64,000 nucleotides of DNA. It comes from Rhodoferax fermentans. Its GTDB lineage: Bacteria > Pseudomonadota > Gammaproteobacteria > Burkholderiales > Burkholderiaceae_C. The stretch covers positions 620,001 to 684,000 of the forward strand of contig NZ_MTJN01000002.1 in assembly GCF_002017865.1 (NCBI RefSeq), written 5' to 3'. Shown here piece after piece: positions 15,190-24,673 of the stretch. Numbering within the stretch: position 1 is the stretch's first letter; each line of letters starts with the position of its first letter. Made by a program: the position numbers and the translations under genes. A model generated the notes under the pieces. That model had not been told where the DNA came from, searched no databases, and worked only from the letters and a program-made list of their open reading frames with translations.

Positions 15190-17187
15190 ATGTCTAAAGA
15201 GCTGCGGCTGAAGTATTTCATTGAACTGATCAGCAACATCAAGGAAAAGGCTGGCAGCGATGCCGCTGCCCTGGCCCAGGCGCAGGAAAAGATTCAAAAG
15301 GCGCTGGGAAACACTGAGAACAAGCTGTCCCAGTTTGAGCGGGTGCTGCTTCGGGTTGGCGGGATGCGAAACACCGGCTTGCAGCAGCAGGCGCAGTATT
15401 TCACCCAGATTGCGCTGACGGCCCAAAGGGCGCAGGCGGCGGTGGAACGGTTTGCACGGGTGGCCAGCGCAGCCAACAAGGGTTTGCAAGCCGTGACTGG
15501 TGCCGGTGCGGGGGCTGCGGGGGCGTTCATGGTGGCAAAAGCGGCGCTGGACAAACCGATGGATTACAGCTTGACCTTGGCGCGCATGGCCAATACAGCA
15601 TTCGCAGACCGGAACAAGGCAGGCCGCATTGCAGGCAAAGCCGAACTCAACGACGCTGTTATGCGGGCGGTCCGCACGGGCGGCGGAAGCCGCGACGATG
15701 CAGCGGCCACGTTGGATAGTTTGATCTCTTCGGGCGCCATGCCGATTGAGGCAGCCAAGGTGCTGCTGCCGACTTTAATGCGTGGGTCCAGCGCCAGTGG
15801 CGCAACCGCTGGGCAACTAGGTGCGATTGCGGTCAAGTCGTCACAAAACATGAATATTCCGTTGGCCGACAGCGCGGCCATGCTGGATGAGGCGAACGCG
15901 GCGGGTAAGGCTGGTGGATTTGAACTGCGTGATATGGCCAAAAGTTTGCCTGAGGCGATGGCGGCTGGCAGGCAAAGTGGTTTGGTCGGGCGCGAGGGGT
16001 ACCGAAAAATTGTGGCCATGATGCAGGCGAGTGTGATTACCGCTGGCACCAAGGATGAGGCTGCCAACAATGTTGTGAATCTGCTGGCGAAAGCGAACTC
16101 CGCTGACACCGCCAATGACTTCAAAAAACAAGGGATTGATTTGTCCAAAGAGCTTGTCAAGGGGCGGGCAAACGGGATGGACTCGATAGACACGTTTGTT
16201 TCTTTGGTTGACCGTGTTGCGAGCAAAGATGCGCAATACACGAGCCTCAAGGATCAGCTCGGAAAAGCCAAAACCAATGATGAGAAGCGGGAGACCCTCG
16301 CCTCCATGGCAGACATTTTGCAGGGCAAGGCAATTGGTGCTGTTGTGCAGGACCGCCAGGCGCTGATGAGTTTGGTGGCGGTGATGAACAACCGTGACTA
16401 TGTGACCGACATACAAACAAAAATGCGCGGCGGTAAAGGCTCGCTGGGGCAGGATTTTGAAGTGATCGCAGATGAATCCAGTTACAAAGCTACGGCGACT
16501 GGAAATGAGGCCCGGGAGGCTGCAAGCACTGCGTTCAATTCAACTGCGGGTGCGTTGAATTCAGTGCTGGATGGTGCAACGGGTTTGGCGCGAGAGTTTC
16601 CGCAGGTGGCTGCGGCCGCTGCGGGTGCAACCGTGGCGCTGGGTGCATTGGCCGCAGCTTCAACCGCGGCCGCACTGCTGGGTGGCGGTGGTGGGGTCGG
16701 GTCCAAGGTGGGCGGCTGGATCGGCGGGGCTGCAGGAAAGATTGCGGCCTTGTTTGGTGCGGCAAGGATCGGCGGTGGGGCTGTAGCTGGTGCCTCGACG
16801 GCAGGGCGTGTTGGCGCTGGCTTTGGCGCTTTAGGAAAGATGCTGGGGCCGCTTGGGATGATTTTGTCGTTTGATGCGATCAGTGATGAAGATATTGCCA
16901 GGCTGAAGGCGTATGAGGCCAAAAAGGCACGCAATGGCAGCGGTGTGCGTGGGCAGGGATTTGATGATCCGCGTAGGCTGGACTTCTTGACGCTGTCGGC
17001 TCCTGGTGGTGCAGCCGAGCAACTGGCCGCTGGCCAGGCAAGCAAGGCTGCGGCAGTCGAAGGCAAACTGGCCATTGATGTGCGGGTGAGCGATGAGCGA
17101 GTGAGCGCAACATCGGCGGTAGTTCGCCAGCCGGGAGGTGTTCGCGTGAACCCAGGCAACACCAACCCTGGAGGGTTCAAGCCATGA
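15190..17187 (+). CDS. Tail tape measure protein
   Basis: The 665-residue protein sets tail length and is ejected with DNA. It has a coiled-coil N-terminus (residues 10-60), a TP901-type tape-measure domain (about 110-380; QSGLVGREGYRKIVAMMQAS) and glycine/alanine-rich hydrophobic stretches near 470-560 (GGWIGGAAGKIAALFGAARI) that could cross a membrane. The C-terminus overlaps gene N by 4 bases. It is shorter than most siphophage tape measures but similar to other Mu-like ones, implying a roughly 100 nm tail. Confidence 0.92.
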   Translation: MSKELRLKYFIELISNIKEKAGSDAAALAQAQEKIQKALGNTENKLSQFERVLLRVGGMRNTGLQQQAQYFTQIALTAQRAQAAVERFARVASAANKGLQAVTGAGAGAAGAFMVAKAALDKPMDYSLTLARMANTAFADRNKAGRIAGKAELNDAVMRAVRTGGGSRDDAAATLDSLISSGAMPIEAAKVLLPTLMRGSSASGATAGQLGAIAVKSSQNMNIPLADSAAMLDEANAAGKAGGFELRDMAKSLPEAMAAGRQSGLVGREGYRKIVAMMQASVITAGTKDEAANNVVNLLAKANSADTANDFKKQGIDLSKELVKGRANGMDSIDTFVSLVDRVASKDAQYTSLKDQLGKAKTNDEKRETLASMADILQGKAIGAVVQDRQALMSLVAVMNNRDYVTDIQTKMRGGKGSLGQDFEVIADESSYKATATGNEAREAASTAFNSTAGALNSVLDGATGLAREFPQVAAAAAGATVALGALAAASTAAALLGGGGGVGSKVGGWIGGAAGKIAALFGAARIGGGAVAGASTAGRVGAGFGALGKMLGPLGMILSFDAISDEDIARLKAYEAKKARNGSGVRGQGFDDPRRLDFLTLSAPGGAAEQLAAGQASKAAAVEGKLAIDVRVSDERVSATSAVVRQPGGVRVNPGNTNPGGFKP

Positions 17188-18545
17188 GCGCCCGGCTTGA
17201 TGCGATGGCGGATGCGGCCAATGGCGAGACGATGTCCAGCCACTGGCTGGATCAGTTGCGCATGGGCAGCTACCGGGGGGTGCCCTTCCACGTCGATAGT
17301 CTTGACTGGACGCTGGGTGACAACGTGGTGGTGCGTGAGTACCCGTTTCAGGACTTGCCCACGGTGTTTCGGATGGGGCGGGCGGCCGAAGAGATCAAGT
17401 TCAGCGCCTATGTGATCGGTGATGACTATCACCTGCAGCGCGACGCGCTGATTGAGGCCTTGACTGGCAGTGGCCAACTGATGCACCCGACTGCCGGGAC
17501 GATGCGTGTCTTTGTCAATGGCAAGTTCACCATCAAGGAAAACCCCACGGCTGAGGGCGGCATGGCGCGGTTTGAGTTGTCATTTGTGGTGGCTGAGACT
17601 CGGCGCTACCCGTCTGGCGTGGTGTCAACTGCCGGGGCTGCAGTTGCCGCGGCTGATGCTGCAAAAAAATCCAGTGCCGACGCCTTTGCATCGTCGTTTG
17701 ACCTGACCGGCAAGCATGGCTGGGCGGCAGACCGGGTGGTATCACGTGTGACGGACTCAGTGGCGGCGGTGTGGGGCCAGATGAAGACGGTGACCGGTGG
17801 CCTGGGTGACTACAGCAACGCCATCATTGGCAACTACCAGTCGCTGCGCGACGGTCTGACCGCCCTGGTACGCCAGCCGCGCCTGTTGGCCAACTCAGTG
17901 ACTACGCTGTTTGCCTTGCCCAGCGATCTGAGTGCGGCGTCTTCCAGAGACTTTATGGCGGCCTTTGAAGGGCTGTTTGATGTCTCTTCGAAGGTGACTA
18001 AAAGGGACTTTGAAGTGTCTGTGATGCCTGCGGTTGGTGCGGGGCTGGTGATGTTCGGCACGGGCAACGCCGATGTGTTGGGGTTGAGCACCCCGGCGCG
18101 AGCGCAGCTTGAAGCGCTGAGCACGGCCAGCGACCAGCTGATTGAGTCTTTTGCCGTGGCGAGCTGGGTACAGGCGGCATCAGTGGCTGAGCTGACCAGT
18201 TTTGACGATGCCCTGGCGTTGCGGGCCACGCTGAATGCGCAGTGCACGCGGCTGCTGTTGCGGGCATCGACAGCGGCCGCCAGTGATGGATTGCCTGACT
18301 CGGCCTGGCATGACGCCATGCTGGCCTTGCTGACGGCCGGGCTGCGGGACATCCAGGAACGCAGCCGAGACATGGCACGCCTGAGCAGCTTCACGCCCGA
18401 GGCGTGGATGCCTGTTTGGTATGTGAGTTACCGGCTGTTTGGCACTGCGGCCTATGCGGATGAGATTTTGGCAATGAACCCACACATCACCCACCCGCTG
18501 CTGGTGCCGCCGGGCAAGGCGTTGCGCATCATGAGGCATGACTGA
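17184..18545 (+). CDS. N: Mu gpN-like DNA circularisation / baseplate hub protein
   Basis: A 453-residue protein whose N-terminal domain (WLDQLRMGSYRGVPFHVDSL, then VREYPFQDLPTVFRMGRAAE, FVVAETRRYPSG) matches the DNA_circ_N family, named after a Mu gpN role in DNA protection but now placed in the baseplate hub. A long Ala-rich helical middle follows, with a LysM-like C-terminal stretch (ILAMNPHITHPLLVPPGKAL). It overlaps the tape measure by 4 bases and gpP by one. Confidence 0.88.
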   Translation: MSARLDAMADAANGETMSSHWLDQLRMGSYRGVPFHVDSLDWTLGDNVVVREYPFQDLPTVFRMGRAAEEIKFSAYVIGDDYHLQRDALIEALTGSGQLMHPTAGTMRVFVNGKFTIKENPTAEGGMARFELSFVVAETRRYPSGVVSTAGAAVAAADAAKKSSADAFASSFDLTGKHGWAADRVVSRVTDSVAAVWGQMKTVTGGLGDYSNAIIGNYQSLRDGLTALVRQPRLLANSVTTLFALPSDLSAASSRDFMAAFEGLFDVSSKVTKRDFEVSVMPAVGAGLVMFGTGNADVLGLSTPARAQLEALSTASDQLIESFAVASWVQAASVAELTSFDDALALRATLNAQCTRLLLRASTAAASDGLPDSAWHDAMLALLTAGLRDIQERSRDMARLSSFTPEAWMPVWYVSYRLFGTAAYADEILAMNPHITHPLLVPPGKALRIMRHD

Positions 18546-19660
18546 TGGTGGCGCAGTACACACGTGACAACGCCAAGATCATGGTGATCGTGAACGGCGT
18601 GGCGTATGAAGGTTGGCTGCAGAGCGAGGTGGACCGCAACCTGGAGGCGCTGTGCGGGACGTTCAGCATCCCGATCTCGCTGGTGCCGGGCAAGCCGCCA
18701 GCCATCAAGCGCCAGGACCTGGTGCAGATCAAGATTGGTGACACCATTGTGCTGACGGGCTATGTGCTGGCGGCTGAGCCGTTTTACCGGCGTGGCGACT
18801 GTGGCATGCGCATCACTGGCCGATCCCGTGCGGGTGACCTGGTGCGGTGCTCTGCGATCTACAAGGGCGGGCAATGGCGCAGTGCCAAGATTGACCGCAT
18901 CATCAAGGACATCGTGCAGCCGTTTGGCCTGGAAGTGAAGGTGGATGCCGACATTGGTGCGGTGGTGCAGGATTTCAAACTGGGACACGGTGAGTCGGCA
19001 CTGGACGCGGTGGCCAGGGCGGCGCGGCTGCGGGGCGTGCTGGTGACCAGCGACGACGCGGGCCGGGTGCTGCTGACCAAGGCGGGCACGAAGCGCTTCA
19101 AGGGGTCGATTGTGCGGGGCCACAACGTGATCGCCATGGAGGGCATTGGCAGCGATGAGGAGCGGCACAGCGAATACATCGCCTATGGCCAGAGTACCGA
19201 CTTGACGATGGATTTTGACCAGGCACGTGGGTTGAAGGCGAGTGCCAAGGATGATGAGATCACCCGGTATCTGCCGCTGGTGATCAATGCCGATGGCAAC
19301 ACTACCCAGGCTGAGCTGACCACGTTGGTCAAACACACGGTGCGGGTGCGCCGGGGGCATTCGATGGGCTTTCGCTACCAGGTAGAGGGCTGGACGTTTG
19401 AGGGGGAGCCGTGGCCTCTGAATCAGCGCGTGCCCATCTATGACGATGTGGCCGGGCTGGACGGTGCTGAGTGGTTGATCTGCGGGGTAAAGCAAACCTG
19501 TGATCTGAAAGAAGGTGATGTGACAGACCTGACTGTGCGGCCCGTCGAGGCGTATGACACGGCACCGCTTAAAACCAAAGTGAAGCGGCACAACTGGGGC
19601 AACAAGGGCAATACCACCAACCACCCGCGCGGGCCGAACGACAAGGCAGGGGGCGGCTGA
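18545..19660 (+). CDS. P: Mu gpP-like baseplate hub protein (gp44)
   Basis: The 371-residue protein starts in a TGATG overlap with N. Segments VAYEGWLQSEVDRNLEALCG, then SIPISLVPGK, and RGDCGMRITGRSRAGDLVRC are typical of gp44/gpD-like hub proteins that carry the spike. The C-terminus (VEAYDTAPLKTKVKRHNWGN) is basic. Mu has a late promoter before P; no dyad is found here. Confidence 0.9.
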   Translation: MVAQYTRDNAKIMVIVNGVAYEGWLQSEVDRNLEALCGTFSIPISLVPGKPPAIKRQDLVQIKIGDTIVLTGYVLAAEPFYRRGDCGMRITGRSRAGDLVRCSAIYKGGQWRSAKIDRIIKDIVQPFGLEVKVDADIGAVVQDFKLGHGESALDAVARAARLRGVLVTSDDAGRVLLTKAGTKRFKGSIVRGHNVIAMEGIGSDEERHSEYIAYGQSTDLTMDFDQARGLKASAKDDEITRYLPLVINADGNTTQAELTTLVKHTVRVRRGHSMGFRYQVEGWTFEGEPWPLNQRVPIYDDVAGLDGAEWLICGVKQTCDLKEGDVTDLTVRPVEAYDTAPLKTKVKRHNWGNKGNTTNHPRGPNDKAGGG

Positions 19661-20133
19661 TGTGGGCCAACTTGATGCGCTGGGTGCGAATTCGTGGACT
19701 GACCGAGGGCAAGATGCAAAAAGGCCGGGTGGAAGGCCTGCCCAATGATGTGCGTGACGCTGCTCAGCGGCCGCAGGACTATGGCTTTGCAGGCAACCCG
19801 GTTGATGGCCAGGGGCTGAAGCTGGAGATTGGTGGCCACACGGTGATCATCCGCATGGATCGCGTTGCCGAGCGGCCTCACCTGGCAGCCTATGAAGTGG
19901 CGGTGTGGCACAAGGAAGGCCACATGGTGCGACTCAAGGCGGGCCGAATCGTGCAGGTGGACTGTGACCAGTTTGTTGTCAATGCCTCTGCTGGGGTGGT
20001 TTTCAACACGCCTGCAGTCACTGCATCTGGCGCAATGGCTGCGGCGACCAGTCTCAAGGTGGGAGGCAAGGAAGTGCTTGGCCACAACCATGGAAGTGTG
20101 CAGCGAGGTTCGGACAGTACCGCCAACTTCTGA
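19660..20133 (+). CDS. Mu gp45-like baseplate spike protein
   Basis: A 157-residue protein with an OB-type N-terminal part (GKMQKGRVEGLPNDVRDAAQ, PQDYGFAGNPVDG) and a repetitive beta C-terminus (VQVDCDQFVVNASAGVVFNT, then LKVGGKEVLGHNHGSVQRG). The HNH-like GHNHGS near the end is part of the iron-binding tip of Mu-type spikes (HxH), used to pierce the outer membrane. Late dyad copy 3 follows 7 bases after the stop. Confidence 0.9.
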   Translation: MWANLMRWVRIRGLTEGKMQKGRVEGLPNDVRDAAQRPQDYGFAGNPVDGQGLKLEIGGHTVIIRMDRVAERPHLAAYEVAVWHKEGHMVRLKAGRIVQVDCDQFVVNASAGVVFNTPAVTASGAMAAATSLKVGGKEVLGHNHGSVQRGSDSTANF

Positions 20134-20139
20134 CGAACC

Positions 20140-20160
20140 GGTGAAGTGTTTCACCATGAC
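20140..20160 (+). promoter_or_regulatory. Late-operon dyad, copy 3 (before gp46)
   Basis: GGTGAAGTGTTTCACC, then ATGAC, ending 35 bases before ATG 20191. A TTTTAA at 20173-20178 stands 17 bases after TTCACC and could be a -10 box, giving transcription starting close to the ATG. No terminator separates it from the preceding gene. Confidence 0.5.
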
Positions 20161-20190
20161 CTGGTGAGGTGCTTTTAAGACACTGGCTGC

Positions 20191-20781
20191 ATGTTTGATG
20201 TGGCTACCCGACCCCAACCCAATAGCAACGATGCAGCCAGCGTGTTTGGCGTGCCGTTTGACTGGCGGCTGGTCACGCCCGGACCGGCTGTAGCCTACCC
20301 ATGGAAAGACTTTGCGCAGCCCAACGGCGTGCCAGTGGTGTATGCGGACGTGCTGTCCACCTATTCGGTCGAGCTGGAGGACACGCTGCAGACAGCCATC
20401 ATCTTGTCGCTGTTCAGTGACCGGCGTGCCACAGTCGATGACACCTTGCCGCTGAATGAGACTGACCGGCGCGGTTGGGTCGGTGATGAATTTTCAAGTG
20501 ATGACTTTGACACGCGCGCAGACGCCTGGGGTTCGCGCTTGTGGTTGTGCTACTACGGCAAGGCGGGCGTAGGTGTGCTGGAGGCGGCGCGCTTTGCCGC
20601 CCAGGAGTCCCTGGACTGGCTGGTGCGTGATGGCATTGCCGACCGGGTGACCGTGACGGCGCAATGGGCGGGTGAACGTGGTGACCGCCTGGCAGTACGC
20701 CCGATGATCTACAAGCCCGACCAGGTGCGCCCGGTGTATGACGTGCTCTGGGGCACCAGTATCAAGAGGTTGACGCAATGA
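20191..20781 (+). CDS. Mu gp46-like baseplate protein (GPW family)
   Basis: The 196-residue protein has the gp46/GPW-like core: LEDTLQTAIILSLFSDRRAT, then DETDRRGWVGDEF and WGSRLWLCYYGKAGVGVLEA. These form the baseplate wedge. No clear ribosome site precedes ATG 20191, unlike most prophage genes, which fits a very short or absent leader. It overlaps gp47 by 4 bases. Confidence 0.9.
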   Translation: MFDVATRPQPNSNDAASVFGVPFDWRLVTPGPAVAYPWKDFAQPNGVPVVYADVLSTYSVELEDTLQTAIILSLFSDRRATVDDTLPLNETDRRGWVGDEFSSDDFDTRADAWGSRLWLCYYGKAGVGVLEAARFAAQESLDWLVRDGIADRVTVTAQWAGERGDRLAVRPMIYKPDQVRPVYDVLWGTSIKRLTQ

Positions 20782-21920
20782 GCAGCTCACCACTTGGGAC
20801 CGCGATCCCCTCTATCAATGACCTGCAGCAGAACGTCGCCCGGCTGCTGCAGCAGCAATTGCTGGCAAGCCAACAGACGGCCAGTCCGTCCATCGGTCTG
20901 GGCGTCAATGACCTGGACCTGGCGCGCAGCAACATCAAGGCGCTGGCGTTTGTGAAGGCTGTGGGGCTGCATGGTGCCTACCGTTACCTGCGGGACTTCA
21001 TTGCCAGGCAGGCCATCCCGATCAAGTCATCTGGTGAGTTTCTGGATGGGTGGTTGGCTACCTATTTTGAAGAAAGCCAGAGGCGTAAGGGAGCGGCTGC
21101 AGCTACCGGTCTTGCGAATGGCACCGGCGTAACAGCGACTCTTTTGGAAGCAGGCACGCTCATGCAAACCTCGGATGGTCGCCAATACAAAGTTAGTGCT
21201 GATGCGGTAGTGGTCGCTGGCGTGGTGACCCCCTCGGTGGTAGCGCTGGTGGCTGGTGCTGCGAGCAACTTGAGCGGCGGCACGGTTTTGACGCTGGTGT
21301 CTCCGGTGGCAGGTATCGATTCCAACTTTGTGGCCGCTATGCCAAACGGTGTGAGCAATGGGGCCGATGCTGAGACGGACACCCAGGCGATCTACCGTTT
21401 GCAGCAGCGTCTGAGCAATGAACCGATGGGTGGGTGCCCGGCTGACTATGCGCGCTGGGCGTTACAGGTGGCAGGTATCACGCGGGCCTGGGGATTGCGC
21501 AACCCGGCCGGGGCAACGTCGGCGGGGGTGATCATCATGGCGGATGGCAACGTTTCACCAGGCTTGCCGACCGCTGGCCAGCGTCAGGCCGTGCTGGATT
21601 ACATCCGTGACCCGAAACGTGGACCGCCCGATGAGCTGTTTGTGATCATCCCGACGCCAGTCGTTCACAACTACACGCTGAGCATTTCTCCCGACACGAA
21701 AGCAACTCGCGATGCCACAGTGCTGGCTTTACAAGACCTGTATTTCAGGGAAGCAGTTCCTGGCGGATCAATGCCCCACTCCCATCCCAAGGAGGCAATC
21801 AGCGGTGTGGTTGGTGAGTACAACCACAGCATCAGCGCGCCAGCGCTTACAGAAGGCGGTGTGTTCACCGTTGGAACCTACAGCAGCCTGCTGGTGCTAG
21901 GCACGGTGACGTTTGTCTGA
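20778..21920 (+). CDS. Mu gp47-like baseplate J protein
   Basis: A 380-residue wedge protein matching the baseplate J family: N-terminal DLDLARSNIKALAFVKAVGL and YLRDFIARQAIPIKSSGEFL, core ATGLANGTGVTATLLEAGTL, and the conserved AGITRAWGLRNPAGATSAGV. It overlaps gp46 by 4 bases and gp48 begins 2 bases after its stop. Length is like Mu gp47 (about 360). Confidence 0.92.
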   Translation: MSSSPLGTAIPSINDLQQNVARLLQQQLLASQQTASPSIGLGVNDLDLARSNIKALAFVKAVGLHGAYRYLRDFIARQAIPIKSSGEFLDGWLATYFEESQRRKGAAAATGLANGTGVTATLLEAGTLMQTSDGRQYKVSADAVVVAGVVTPSVVALVAGAASNLSGGTVLTLVSPVAGIDSNFVAAMPNGVSNGADAETDTQAIYRLQQRLSNEPMGGCPADYARWALQVAGITRAWGLRNPAGATSAGVIIMADGNVSPGLPTAGQRQAVLDYIRDPKRGPPDELFVIIPTPVVHNYTLSISPDTKATRDATVLALQDLYFREAVPGGSMPHSHPKEAISGVVGEYNHSISAPALTEGGVFTVGTYSSLLVLGTVTFV

Positions 21921-21922
21921 CC

Positions 21923-22510
21923 ATGGATAAGTTCTGGCAAGCGCTCACCTATCTGCTGCCCAGCGGTTTTGCCTGGCCACGCGACCCCAACTCGACGTTG
22001 ATGCGGGTGATGCGGGCGCTGGCGGGTGCCTTGAGTGACCTGCACGAGTTCACCAGGCTGACGGCGAACCAATGGCAACCCCACCAGACGGTCACACGCT
22101 TGGCCGAGTGGGAAGAAGCCACTGGCCTACCGGATGCGTGTTTTGGCACCAGCCAGAGTGATGACTTGCGGCGCAAGTTGCTGCTGTCACGCCTGCGCGG
22201 GCCGGTGTTGGCCTATGCAGATTCAAGCCCGGCCAGCCCTGGTGCGCTGGTAGCCATTTGTGCCTGGCTTGGCTACAAGGCCACCGTTCAATACAACACA
22301 CCGTTTCGCTGTGGGATGCGGGTTGGCAGGCGTCTTGGTGCCTTGGACGGCCATCTGTGGATCACGGTAACCATCGAGTCAAAAAGGTTTCGGTGCGGTT
22401 CCCGTGTTGGAGAGCGCTTGCGCAGTGGCACTTTGAATGGAGGAGAACTCGCCTGCTATCTCAAACGTGTTGTTCCTGCGCGCTACAGCGTCAACGTCAT
22501 TTTTGTTTGA
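21923..22510 (+). CDS. Mu gp48-like baseplate protein (DUF2313)
   Basis: A 195-residue protein with DUF2313 signs: FWQALTYLLPSGFAWPRDPN at the N-terminus, EFTRLTANQWQPHQTVTRLA, and EATGLPDACFGTSQSDDLRR. The C-terminal half carries paired Cys-containing beta hairpins (FRCGMRVGRRLG, FRCGSRVGERLR) typical of the family. It is thought to link baseplate and tail fibres. Stop is followed 7 bases later by the fibre gene. Confidence 0.9.
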   Translation: MDKFWQALTYLLPSGFAWPRDPNSTLMRVMRALAGALSDLHEFTRLTANQWQPHQTVTRLAEWEEATGLPDACFGTSQSDDLRRKLLLSRLRGPVLAYADSSPASPGALVAICAWLGYKATVQYNTPFRCGMRVGRRLGALDGHLWITVTIESKRFRCGSRVGERLRSGTLNGGELACYLKRVVPARYSVNVIFV

Positions 22511-22517
22511 GGTAATC

Positions 22518-23522
22518 ATGGACTACACAATCAGCGACTCATATGCAACCGACGCCGGCACCGGCAATCGGATGCATCAAGACACGGCAGCTGTCACCTC
22601 GGAGTTCTCTGCTCAAGACGCCAATGGTCTTATTTGGGAAGCCCTGGCGGCGATCAAGGCGGGCGGGCTTGTGCCTGCAGCGTTTGACAAGGCAGTGCCT
22701 GCCACCTACACCCAGTTGCGCGATGCCATTGCGATTGCGGTGCGCCTGCAGTCTGCCGCCTACGCCAGCGCAGGTGGAACGGCCGACGCCTCGACCGGGG
22801 TTTATGCGCCGGTGGTGCCTGCGCTGGTCAACGGTCTGACTCTTTACGTGCGTGCAGCCACAGCCAATGCCACGCCGACCCCCACTTTCTCGCCAAACGG
22901 TCTCGCTGCCAAGCAGATCGTGAAAGGAAACGGCTTGCCGTTGGTGGCAGGAGACATTGCCGGTGCTGGGCACTGGCTTGAACTGAAATATGACCTAGCG
23001 CTTGACAAGTGGGTACTGCTTAATCCGGCCACGGGTATTTCTTCTCAGATGCCCGGTGAAGTGTGCCTGTTTGCTCGGTCTACACCGCCTTCCGGCTTTC
23101 TTAAGGCAAACGGCGCCGCCGTTTCGCGCGCTGCATATGCCAGCCTATTCAACGCCATCGGCACCATATTTGGTGGTGGTGATGGAGTAGCGACCTTCAA
23201 TCTTCCCGACCTGCGTGGTGAGTTTTTACGCGGTTTTGATGACGCTCGTGGAGTTGACCCGGCGCGAGTGTTCGGTTCACCGCAAGCCCAAGATTTCCTG
23301 GCACACGCACACTTTGCATTTGGCTACATGGACCGAAATTCAATCGGTTCTGCATATGCGCTTACCGGTCAAGCATTTCCTGTCGCAGGTAAAGGATTTG
23401 CTTCAAGTTCTGTAAGTTACCCAATCACAACCGAAATGAGTGGCGCCGCCCAAGGCGCGTACTCGGGAGGCACTGAAACCCGGCCCCGTAACGTTGCTCT
23501 TCTTGCCTGCATCAAGTACTGA
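22518..23522 (+). CDS. Tail fibre with phage collar domain
   Basis: Start taken at ATG 22518 after TTTGAGGT; an upstream in-frame start lies inside gp48. The 334-residue protein has an N-terminal baseplate-attachment region, a middle of Ala/Thr repeats, and a collar domain (about 205-270; PGEVCLFARSTPPSGFLKA, then GVATFNLPDLRGEFLRGFD), ending with RPRNVALLACIKY. It should bind host receptors. No second fibre or invertase (gin) is seen, so there is no sign of fibre switching. Confidence 0.88.
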   Translation: MDYTISDSYATDAGTGNRMHQDTAAVTSEFSAQDANGLIWEALAAIKAGGLVPAAFDKAVPATYTQLRDAIAIAVRLQSAAYASAGGTADASTGVYAPVVPALVNGLTLYVRAATANATPTPTFSPNGLAAKQIVKGNGLPLVAGDIAGAGHWLELKYDLALDKWVLLNPATGISSQMPGEVCLFARSTPPSGFLKANGAAVSRAAYASLFNAIGTIFGGGDGVATFNLPDLRGEFLRGFDDARGVDPARVFGSPQAQDFLAHAHFAFGYMDRNSIGSAYALTGQAFPVAGKGFASSSVSYPITTEMSGAAQGAYSGGTETRPRNVALLACIKY

Positions 23523-23533
23523 TTTTGACCGCC

Positions 23534-24175
23534 ATGAAAAAAACTATTTATAACTTCGACCAAAAAACTGGTGAATTGGTTTTCGAATCGCAAGCGGATG
23601 AATCCCCGCTGGAACCCGGTGTAGCTCTAATCCCGGCCTACGCCACCGACATCAAGCCGCCGAAGGCGGGGGCACACGAAGCTGCCGTATTTGTGGATGC
23701 AAAGTGGCATAAGAAACCAGACTGGCGAGGCGTTGTTCTCTTCAGCACTACGGATGGCTCATCCGTAGTGCTCAGTGAGTTGGACAAAACGCCCGATGGT
23801 GTGGGCGCGACTGAGTGGCCGAGGCCAAGCGCCTCACACATTTGGAAAAACGGGGCATGGGCGCTTGATGAAACCAAGTTTTCAGCGCAGCTTGCAGCGT
23901 CAAAAGTGGATGCGCTCACTCGAGTAAGAGAAATGCGCAGACTTGTTTTCAACACCTTAGCAGGCCTGCAGTCCGAGGCCTTGACCAACGGCGACATGGG
24001 TGCAGCCCAAAGCATTGCCGTGATCCAGGGCAAGCTGCGCGGGTTGCCTGACGTCGACCTGTCGGAATGTCAGACTGTGGACGAGGTTAATGCGACTTTT
24101 TCGGCCGCCTGGCAGACGATTGTGGCGTCTGCTGCACCGGGTCTGATCAGCGCATTCGCTGGGGTTGACCTGTGA
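23534..24175 (+). CDS. Tail fibre assembly chaperone-like protein (DUF4376-type)
   Basis: Start is ATG 23534 (MKKTIYNFDQKTGELVFES); an in-frame TTG 9 bases upstream is less likely. The 213-residue product pairs a fibre-assembly N-terminus (KPPKAGAHEAAVFVDAKWH, WRGVVLF) with a helical C-terminal part (VDALTRVREMRRLVFNTLAG), as in gpU/Tfa-like proteins. It lies directly after the fibre gene, which is the usual chaperone place. Confidence 0.78.
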   Translation: MKKTIYNFDQKTGELVFESQADESPLEPGVALIPAYATDIKPPKAGAHEAAVFVDAKWHKKPDWRGVVLFSTTDGSSVVLSELDKTPDGVGATEWPRPSASHIWKNGAWALDETKFSAQLAASKVDALTRVREMRRLVFNTLAGLQSEALTNGDMGAAQSIAVIQGKLRGLPDVDLSECQTVDEVNATFSAAWQTIVASAAPGLISAFAGVDL

Positions 24176-24588
24176 CCGCCCTCTATGCCGCCCTGGCCAC
24201 TTTGGGCTACCTGTGGGCCTTTTGGTTGTTGTATGTCCTGACGATGGGCCTGTACCGTGCCAGCCTGTCGGGCAAGCTGACCCGCGTGGCGCTGGTGCTC
24301 GGCTCGCCATTCGTCATCCTGGCCATCGCAGTCGATCTGTTGGCCAACTGGACGCTGGCCACGCTTTGGTTTTGGCAGTGGCCTGCCAAGTCCGATTGGC
24401 CCAAGCTATCGTTTGTAGGGTGGCGGCCCACCGTCGTTTGGCAGCGGCCTGACCTGGTGACCAGCCGGTTATCTCGCTATATCGACGGCCCTGACGGTTG
24501 GCGCAAGGATCATGCGACATGGCTGTGTCACAGCCTGCTGGATGCCTTCGACCCAAGCGGAACACACTGCAAAAGAAAAATTAGTTAA
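24172..24588 (+). CDS. Small phage membrane protein
   Basis: The 138-residue protein starts at GTG 24172, overlapping the previous stop. Two membrane segments are predicted (about 3-26, ALYAALATLGYLWAFWLLYV; and about 40-66, ALVLGSPFVILAIAVDLLAN), followed by a Trp-rich cytoplasmic tail. I do not recognise a family; similar genes sit between fibre and com genes in Mu-like prophages. It could be a superinfection-exclusion or lysis-related protein, but nothing in the sequence shows this. Confidence 0.7.
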   Translation: MTALYAALATLGYLWAFWLLYVLTMGLYRASLSGKLTRVALVLGSPFVILAIAVDLLANWTLATLWFWQWPAKSDWPKLSFVGWRPTVVWQRPDLVTSRLSRYIDGPDGWRKDHATWLCHSLLDAFDPSGTHCKRKIS

Positions 24589-24673
24589 AACAGGGCGAGG
24601 GCCTGGGGTGCGCTAACACCTCAAGCCCCCGCCGCCGCCGTGAGTGACCACGGCATTGACCGAAGACCCTGCC

